A stretch of DNA of 12,089 nucleotides from an uncultured Eubacteriales bacterium (GTDB lineage Bacteria > Bacillota > Clostridia > Christensenellales > Borkfalkiaceae): positions 1-12,089 of the forward strand of contig UQZE01000057.1 in assembly GCA_900545325.1 (NCBI GenBank), given 5' to 3'. The translations under genes were made by a program, and so were the position numbers. The notes under the pieces are model-generated. The model made no database searches. It was not told the origin of the DNA and saw only the letters and a program-made list of their open reading frames with translations. This document shows, piece after piece, positions 1 to 4,261 of the stretch (its first letter is position 1; the number at the start of each line of letters is the position of its first letter).

Positions 1-229
1 CATGAAAAGCGGTCCGCTCGGCGGCGACCAGCAGATCGGCTCCATGATCGCGGACGGAAAGATAGATCTCGTCATCTTCCTGCGCGATCCGCTGACCGCG
101 CAGCCGCACGAACCGGACATTTCCGCGCTTTTACGGCTTTGCGACGTGTTTTCCATTCCGCTTGCGACCAACGCGGCGACGGGGAGCATCATCATGAACG
201 CCCTGCGGAACGGCGACATCGAAGGATAA
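1..229 (+). CDS. mgsA: Methylglyoxal synthase, C-terminal part (5' end outside window)
   Basis: Converts dihydroxyacetone phosphate to methylglyoxal and phosphate in the cytosol, a bypass of lower glycolysis. The visible 75 residues carry the family hallmark GPLGGDQQ, in which D9 of the fragment corresponds to the catalytic Asp (D71 in the E. coli enzyme). The later block FLRDPLTAQPHEPD supplies H36 and D39, matching E. coli H98 and D101 with the same 27-residue spacing, and is followed by ALLRLCD and IPLATNAATG. The ATG at position 2 is internal: family members have about 55-60 more residues upstream, so the gene enters from the left edge. Only 11 nt separate its stop from the next gene, so the two are probably co-transcribed. 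Family identification is secure; the missing N-terminus cannot be judged. Confidence 0.95.
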   Translation, partial: MKSGPLGGDQQIGSMIADGKIDLVIFLRDPLTAQPHEPDISALLRLCDVFSIPLATNAATGSIIMNALRNGDIEG

Positions 230-240
230 GGAGGAAAGAC

Positions 241-600
241 ATGGAAGATATTTACGAATCGGGCGAAATGTATCTCGAAACGATACTTCTGCTCAAAAAA
301 AGCAAGGGAACGGTTCGCTCCATCGACATCGTCAACGACCTCAATTACGCGAAAAGCAGCGTTTCGAGGGGGATAAATATCCTGAAATCGAAGGGGTTCA
401 TCACCGTGGCGGAGGACGGCGCCATAGAGTTTACCGATACGGGGCGCGAACGCGCGCAGGAAATTTACGAGCGGCACAAAATACTCACCGCGTTTCTGAA
501 AAAGCTCGGCGTGAGCGAAAAGACCGCTGAAGCCGACGCGTGCAGGATGGAACACGTGATCAGCCAGGAAAGTTTTGAAGTGATAAAAAAACAGCTGTAA
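241..600 (+). CDS. DtxR/IdeR-family metal-dependent transcriptional regulator
   Basis: A 119-residue cytosolic repressor of the DtxR/MntR family. It has an N-terminal winged helix (about residues 5-65; recognition region around AKSSVSRGINILKSKG, then the wing TDTGRERA) followed by the helical dimerisation/metal domain. The C-terminal SH3-like domain of long DtxR is absent, as in MntR. Ligand positions favour the iron type: M10 in SGEMYLETI and C101, E104, H105 in DACRMEH line up with M10, C102, E105 and H106 of DtxR, whereas MntR has Asp and Glu in place of the Met and Cys. H79 is kept, but equivalents of the other ancillary-site ligands (E83, H98 of DtxR) are not seen. An AAGGAGG-type site precedes the ATG by a normal distance. 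The gene lies directly after mgsA and ends in a strong terminator. It is the likeliest regulator of the feo operon downstream; that link, and Fe(II) over Mn(II) as cofactor, are inferred. Confidence 0.88.
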   Translation: MEDIYESGEMYLETILLLKKSKGTVRSIDIVNDLNYAKSSVSRGINILKSKGFITVAEDGAIEFTDTGRERAQEIYERHKILTAFLKKLGVSEKTAEADACRMEHVISQESFEVIKKQL

Positions 601-616
601 CCGGCTTTCGCCGGGG

Positions 617-640
617 CGCGGGCGTCGCCCGCGTTTTTTA
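617..640 (+). terminator. Rho-independent terminator of the mgsA-dtxR unit
   Basis: A perfect 7-bp GC stem (CGCGGGC at 617-623, GCCCGCG at 627-633) closes a 3-nt loop and is followed at once by six T. A smaller hairpin, CCGGC-TTTC-GCCGG (601-614), sits just before it, right after the stop codon. Confidence 0.92.
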
Positions 641-673
641 TTTTAAATTTTTTTTGTTTTTATAAAAAAACGA

Positions 674-702
674 TTGACAAATCGCGTTCGATAAGGTATA
701 CT
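674..702 (+). promoter_or_regulatory. Sigma-A promoter of the feo operon
   Basis: TTGACA (674-679) and TATACT (697-702) are separated by exactly 17 bp. The predicted start of transcription is near 709, which leaves a leader of about 127 nt before the first start codon. Confidence 0.9.
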
Positions 703-711
703 CTGTCATGT

Positions 712-729
712 AGTTCGGTTATGCGAACT
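712..729. promoter_or_regulatory. Palindromic operator 1, overlapping the feo transcription start
   Basis: Inverted repeat AGTTCG-gttatg-CGAACT, immediately downstream of the predicted +1, where a bound repressor would block initiation. It shares 17 of 18 positions with operator 2. A DtxR-family protein is the likely ligand, inferred from the flanking regulator genes; no motif library could be consulted. Confidence 0.72.
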
Positions 730-763
730 TTGTTTGGGCGTCAGTCGGACGAAGTCGGCGCAG

Positions 764-789
764 GGTTGAAAAACAACCGTTATTTTTTT
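764..789 (+). promoter_or_regulatory. Possible weak attenuator hairpin in the feo leader
   Basis: GGTTG (764-768) and CAACC (774-778) form a 5-bp stem around five A, followed by GTTA and seven T (783-789). It resembles a weak intrinsic terminator inside the leader. The stem is short and AT-containing and the T-run is offset by 4 nt, so function is uncertain. Confidence 0.3.
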
Positions 790-794
790 GAATA

Positions 795-816
795 TAAGTT
801 CGCTTATGCGAACTTA
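795..816. promoter_or_regulatory. Palindromic operator 2, in front of the first feo-operon gene
   Basis: A perfect 22-bp palindrome with arms TAAGTTCGC (795-803) and GCGAACTTA (808-816) around TTAT. It repeats the core of operator 1 with a centre-to-centre distance of 85 bp, about eight helical turns. It lies 8 nt upstream of the GGGAG ribosome binding site, so in RNA it would also fold into a 9-bp hairpin just before the start codon. DNA operator, RNA element or both are possible. Confidence 0.72.
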
Positions 817-835
817 AAGACCTGGGAGTAAGGCA

Positions 836-1198
836 ATGAGCACATCGGGAATCAGATATCTGCTGGCGATCGAAGAACTTTCCCTGAACGGGGCGGTGCG
901 TTCCAAGGACGTGGCGGAAAAACTTTCTTTGACGAGGGCGAGCGTCTGCCGCGCGGTGGACCGCCTGAGCGAAGAGCGCTGCGTCGTCCGCGAAGAAAGC
1001 GGCGCGCTGGCGTTGACGGAAAAGGGAAAAATCATCGTCGGAAGATACGAACGCTGTATAAGAAAAATAAGAGAAATGCTCATCAGAAAACTGAACTGCC
1101 GCGAAAGCGTTGCCGAACGGGACGCGATCAACGTGGCGTGCGCGTTTTCGGAAGAAAATATAGATAAAATACTCGAACTGTCCGTTCAGGAGGTATAA
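836..1198 (+). CDS. DtxR-like winged-helix protein lacking the metal ligands
   Basis: A 120-residue cytosolic protein, first gene of the feo operon. It aligns end to end with the DtxR-family protein at 241-600: a winged helix at about residues 8-68 (recognition stretch LTRASVCRAVDRLSEE, wing LTEKGKIIVGRYER), then the helical dimerisation region. DNA-binding features are kept but every metal ligand is substituted: M10 becomes R7, H79 becomes C74, and the C-x-x-E-H set becomes I98, A101 and C102. It has five cysteines (38, 49, 74, 88, 102), many for its size. Metal-free regulation, a cysteine, redox or Fe-S input, or heterodimerisation with the intact paralogue are all possible; none is shown. 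The ATG follows GGGAG at 824-828. The next gene starts 2 nt after its stop and its Shine-Dalgarno lies within this gene's end. Confidence 0.8.
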   Translation: MSTSGIRYLLAIEELSLNGAVRSKDVAEKLSLTRASVCRAVDRLSEERCVVREESGALALTEKGKIIVGRYERCIRKIREMLIRKLNCRESVAERDAINVACAFSEENIDKILELSVQEV

Positions 1199-1200
1199 CG

Positions 1201-1413
1201 ATGCCGCTCAGCATGGCGCCCGCGGGGCGCGAATTGAAAATCGTCAAGGTTCTTGCGGAGGAATCCGTGAAACATCATTTGGAAAATCTCGGAATCCTGG
1301 CGGGGGAAAATATTTCCGTGCTGTCCGCAAGCGGCGGAAACGTGATTTTACTAGTCAAAAACGGAAGGCTTGCGATCAACAAGGACCTTGCCGTTAAAAT
1401 ATTGGTGGCTTAA
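1201..1413 (+). CDS. feoA: FeoA-type SH3-like protein (first copy)
   Basis: A 70-residue cytosolic protein of the FeoA fold, a small SH3-like beta barrel thought to help the FeoB Fe(II) transporter. Recognisable elements are the opening segment LSMAPAGRELKIVKVLAEE, the helix VKHHLENLGILAGENISVL (family pattern R/HLxxLGxxxGxxI) and the final strand pair ILLVKNGRLAINKDLAVKILV. A strong AGGAGGT (1188-1194) inside the preceding gene serves the ATG. The second FeoA copy starts 11 nt after its stop. The duplicates differ clearly in sequence, so they may not be interchangeable. Confidence 0.88.
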   Translation: MPLSMAPAGRELKIVKVLAEESVKHHLENLGILAGENISVLSASGGNVILLVKNGRLAINKDLAVKILVA

Positions 1414-1424
1414 GGAGAGTGTGT

Positions 1425-1658
1425 ATGGAAAAAAAGTTAAGCGAGTTTGCCGTCGGCGAAAAGGGCGTGATCAAAAACGTCCTCGGCGAAGGCAAAATCA
1501 GGCGGCGCCTGTTCGACATGGGCGTTACGCCGGGAGCGGAAGTGCTGCTGCGCAAGAAAGCGCCGCTCGGAGACCCTGTCGAAGTGAATATCCGCGGTTA
1601 CGAACTTACGCTCAGAAAGTCGGAGGCGGCATGCGTTGCCATGGAGGTGAAAGAATGA
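1425..1658 (+). CDS. feoA: FeoA-type SH3-like protein (second copy)
   Basis: A 77-residue cytosolic FeoA protein. It shows the family's N-terminal strand KLSEFAVGEKGVIKNV, the helix IRRRLFDMGVTPGAEVLL (canonical RRLxDMGxxPG pattern), KAPLGDPVEVNIRGYELTLRKSEA and the closing strand. It matches the standard FeoA consensus better than the first copy. AAGGAG at 1412-1417 fits the ATG at 1425, whereas the in-frame GTG at 1419 lies too close to it, so the ATG is chosen. Its stop overlaps the feoB start in ATGA (1655-1658), which suggests translational coupling. The likely role is binding and modulating the FeoB G domain or membrane domain. Confidence 0.92.
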   Translation: MEKKLSEFAVGEKGVIKNVLGEGKIRRRLFDMGVTPGAEVLLRKKAPLGDPVEVNIRGYELTLRKSEAACVAMEVKE

Positions 1659-3913
1659 AAAAATTCGCTTTGGCGGGCAACCCGAACTGCGGCAAGACGA
1701 CGCTTTTTAACCTGCTTACGGGATCGACCGCCTATGTGGGCAACTGGCCGGGCGTTACGGTGGACAAACGCGAGGGGACTTATAAGAAACTGGGCGAACC
1801 CGTCAAGATCGTCGATCTTCCCGGCATCTATTCGCTTTCGCCGTATACGCCCGAAGAGGTGATTTCCCGAAACTTCATTCTGGACGAAAAGCCCGACTGC
1901 GTGATAAACGTGGTGGACGCGACGAATCTGGAAAGAAATTTATATCTCACCACGCAGCTTTTGGAAATCGACGTGCCCGTGGTCATTGCGCTCAATATGA
2001 TAGACGCGGTGGAGAAAGCGGGCGACAAGCTAGACGCGCACACGCTGGAAAAGAAACTCGGCGTGCCCGTGGTTACGGTATCCGCCCTGAAAAATACGGG
2101 CGTGGCCGAGCTGATGAAGTGCGGCTGGGAGGCGGCGAAGAATACGCGTAAAGGCGTTACCGTTTTGAAAGACACGCCGCTCGCGCACCTCGTCAACGAC
2201 GTAAAGATCGCCCTTGAAGGCAAGGGCGTGGATAATCCGCTTTTCCATGCGGTCAAGCTGGTGGAAAAGGACGAAATAGAAGTCAAAGACCACGCCGATG
2301 CCGAAAAGATGGTGGACGACTTCAAACAAACTTTCAAAGACGATACGTTCGGCGGCGATTTCGAAGCGCTTGTGGCGGACGGCAGATATAAGTACATATC
2401 GCAGAACTTTTCCGTCGTTTATACGCGGAAAGGGGAAAAGAACGTGCTGAGCAGGTCGGACAAAGCCGACCGCGTGCTCACGCACCGCATCTGGAGTATC
2501 CCGATATTTCTGCTTATACTGTTCGCCATATTCCACGTAACGTTTTCCGAAAACTTCCTCTTTTTAGGCGGGCTTTTTCCCGAAGACTGGGATCCCTGCG
2601 CCGGCACGGCGTTTGAGGGCGTGCTTTTCGGCGGCGGGATATTCTCGCCGGGCGTGATGATCTTCAACACGTGGAATGACGTGATCCTCGCAAATCTCTT
2701 CGGCTGGATCGGGAAGGGGCTGAAGGCTACGGGCATGGCGGCATGGGCTTTCGGTCTGCTCAACGACGGCATTCTGGGCGGTCTGTCCGCGGTGCTGTCC
2801 TTCCTGCCGCAGATACTAATTCTGTTTTTGTTTTTCTCTATTCTGGAAGACAGCGGGTATATGGCGCGCGTGGCGTTCATACTCGACAGGATTTTCAGAA
2901 AATTCGGGCTTTCGGGCCGCGCGTTCATGCCTATGATCATGGGGTTCGGCTGTTCCGTTCCCGCCATGGTCAACACCCGCACGCTTGCGGACGACAACGA
3001 GAGAACGGCCACCATCCGCGTGATACCGTTTTTCAGTTGCGGCGCGAAACTGCCCATTTTAACGGCGATCGCGGGCGCCATCGCCCTGTCTTCGGGCCTG
3101 TCGAGCCCCGATCTCATCACCTATTCTATGTATCTTCTGGGCATCGTCGTGGCCATCGCTTCGGTTCTGCTCATGAGAAATACCACCATGAAAGGCGATA
3201 TCCCGCCCTTTATCATGGAGCTTCCCGCGTATCACGCGCCGAGGTTTTCCTCGCTGATGATACACCTTTGGGATAAGCTCAAGCACTTTGTGAAAAAGGC
3301 GTTTACGATCATTCTCGCCTCCGTAATCGTCATCTGGTTCCTTTCCAACTTTACATGGAACTGGACCATGATCGACGGCGAAGAGCATATGAATCAGTCG
3401 ATTCTCGCGTCGCTCGGGCAGTTCGTGCAGCCTCTGTTCACGCCGCTCGGTTTCGGTTCGCAGCTCAACAGCTACGGCTGGGTGTTCGCGGTGGCGGCCG
3501 TTACGGGGCTTCTGGCGAAGGAGGACGTAATCGGAACTTTCGGCACGCTCGCCGCGGTGTTCGTCGGCACGGTGATCGACACCGAGGCCGACGGCGGACT
3601 CGCCGCGGTGCAGGCCATGATCGGCGGCACGGGCATCACGATTCCCGCGCTGATAGCGTTTATCGCTTTCAACATGCTCACGATACCGTGTTTTGCGGCG
3701 GTTGCTACGGCGAAGGCCGAACTGCCGAGCAAAAAGGCGTTCCGTTGGACGCTGCTCTTCTGGATCGTTACTTCTTATCTCGTGTCGGCGGCGATCTACG
3801 TCATAGGCAGCTGGTGGTGGACTTCGTTCATCTTTGCGGCGGCTCTGGCTGCCGCTGCGGCGGGGATCGTACTGTATAACAGAAACAAAAGACTGAAATC
3901 GCAGAAGGTATAA
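1655..3913 (+). CDS. feoB: Ferrous iron transporter FeoB
   Basis: A 752-residue inner-membrane Fe(II) importer with an N-terminal G-protein domain. Visible motifs are G1 GNPNCGKT (8-15), G2 around T35 in NWPGVT, G3 DLPG (54-57), G4 NMID (114-117) and G5 SAL (143-145). The helical spacer runs to about residue 260. The membrane part starts at RIWSIPIFLLILFAIFH and holds two Gate-like repeats. Conserved cysteines C433 (GFGCSVPAM) and C462 (FFSCGAKLPI) are candidates for the iron path, and a late LLAKEDVIGTFGTL block is present. Length is normal for the family. The open frame continues upstream to 1370, but GGAGGTGA (1643-1650) and the ATGA overlap with feoA fix the start at 1655. No truncation or frameshift is seen. 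Confidence 0.97.
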   Translation: MKKFALAGNPNCGKTTLFNLLTGSTAYVGNWPGVTVDKREGTYKKLGEPVKIVDLPGIYSLSPYTPEEVISRNFILDEKPDCVINVVDATNLERNLYLTTQLLEIDVPVVIALNMIDAVEKAGDKLDAHTLEKKLGVPVVTVSALKNTGVAELMKCGWEAAKNTRKGVTVLKDTPLAHLVNDVKIALEGKGVDNPLFHAVKLVEKDEIEVKDHADAEKMVDDFKQTFKDDTFGGDFEALVADGRYKYISQNFSVVYTRKGEKNVLSRSDKADRVLTHRIWSIPIFLLILFAIFHVTFSENFLFLGGLFPEDWDPCAGTAFEGVLFGGGIFSPGVMIFNTWNDVILANLFGWIGKGLKATGMAAWAFGLLNDGILGGLSAVLSFLPQILILFLFFSILEDSGYMARVAFILDRIFRKFGLSGRAFMPMIMGFGCSVPAMVNTRTLADDNERTATIRVIPFFSCGAKLPILTAIAGAIALSSGLSSPDLITYSMYLLGIVVAIASVLLMRNTTMKGDIPPFIMELPAYHAPRFSSLMIHLWDKLKHFVKKAFTIILASVIVIWFLSNFTWNWTMIDGEEHMNQSILASLGQFVQPLFTPLGFGSQLNSYGWVFAVAAVTGLLAKEDVIGTFGTLAAVFVGTVIDTEADGGLAAVQAMIGGTGITIPALIAFIAFNMLTIPCFAAVATAKAELPSKKAFRWTLLFWIVTSYLVSAAIYVIGSWWWTSFIFAAALAAAAAGIVLYNRNKRLKSQKV

Positions 3914-3916
3914 AAA

Positions 3917-4105
3917 ATGACTGCATTGGAAATCATTGTGCTCGTAGGGGCGGTAGCGGTCGTCGCGGGCGTAATCGCCCGAAGCGTCTGGAAAAAAGCG
4001 CGGGGCAAAGGCGGCTGCTGCGGCTGCGATTGTTCTGCCTGCGGCTGCTGCCCGCACGCGAAAAAACAAACCGGAAAAGATCAAACAACCAATCCGAACA
4101 AATAA
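3917..4105 (+). CDS. FeoB-associated Cys-rich membrane protein
   Basis: A 62-residue protein with one N-terminal membrane helix (about residues 4-22, ALEIIVLVGAVAVVAGVIA), a basic stretch KKARGKGG and a compact Cys cluster with seven cysteines at 34, 35, 37, 39, 42, 44 and 45. A hydrophilic tail follows. This layout and its place 3 nt after feoB match the small FeoB-associated Cys-rich family of Firmicutes. The basic residues after the helix predict a cytosolic Cys cluster by the positive-inside rule, suited to handling Fe(II) as it leaves FeoB; that role is inferred. The AAGG used for initiation lies inside the feoB 3' end. It is the last gene of the operon. Confidence 0.85.
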   Translation: MTALEIIVLVGAVAVVAGVIARSVWKKARGKGGCCGCDCSACGCCPHAKKQTGKDQTTNPNK

Positions 4106-4113
4106 ATTTGTAT

Positions 4114-4150
4114 GAATTAAGGGCGCGGGCGACTGTGCCCTTAATTCTTT
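4114..4150 (+). terminator. Probable terminator of the feo operon
   Basis: A perfect 11-bp inverted repeat (GAATTAAGGGC at 4114-4124, GCCCTTAATTC at 4137-4147) with a 12-nt loop follows the last feo gene. Only three T come after the stem, so the U-tract is weak. Position and stem perfection support termination or 3'-end stabilisation. Confidence 0.6.
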
Positions 4151-4160
4151 AAGCGGGGCG

Positions 4161-4197
4161 ATCCGCGGGCTCGCTCGTGTCCGCACGGCGCGCGGAT
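4161..4197. repeat. Inverted repeat in the feo-copA gap
   Basis: ATCCGCG (4161-4167) and CGCGGAT (4191-4197) enclose a 23-nt GC-rich loop. It lies between the feo terminator and the copA promoter, with five T at 4206-4210, too far from the stem for a standard terminator. Purpose unknown; no gene is seen in 4106-4261. Confidence 0.35.
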
Positions 4198-4226
4198 ATT
4201 CCCTGTTTTTACGGCGAAAAAAAGAG

Positions 4227-4255
4227 TTGACAGATTTCGGGATTGGGGGTATATT
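4227..4255 (+). promoter_or_regulatory. Sigma-A promoter of copA
   Basis: TTGACA (4227-4232) and TATATT (4250-4255) are 17 bp apart. Counting 7 nt on from the end of the -10 element puts +1 at 4262, the A of the copA ATG. The spacer ends in GGGGG, and GGGGGTAT (4245-4252) resembles one half of a CsoR-type copper operator. The other half is not evident, so copper control through CsoR is only a suggestion. Confidence 0.85.
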
Positions 4256-4261
4256 AAAAAT

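Noticed and set aside
139..600. Longer start for the DtxR-type gene at 241
   Set aside because: The extension overlaps the mgsA end out of frame and is not DtxR-like; AAGGAGG before the ATG at 241 and alignment of M10 with DtxR support the shorter form.
709..835. Metal-sensing riboswitch in the feo leader
   Set aside because: The leader is long and structured, but no conserved core of a known metal riboswitch could be recognised by eye; the palindromes are better explained as DNA operators. A covariance-model scan would settle it.
1370..1654. In-frame upstream extension of feoB (95 extra codons)
   Set aside because: It overlaps the well-supported second FeoA gene, has no family similarity, and the ATG at 1655 has a perfect ribosome binding site and an ATGA coupling with feoA.
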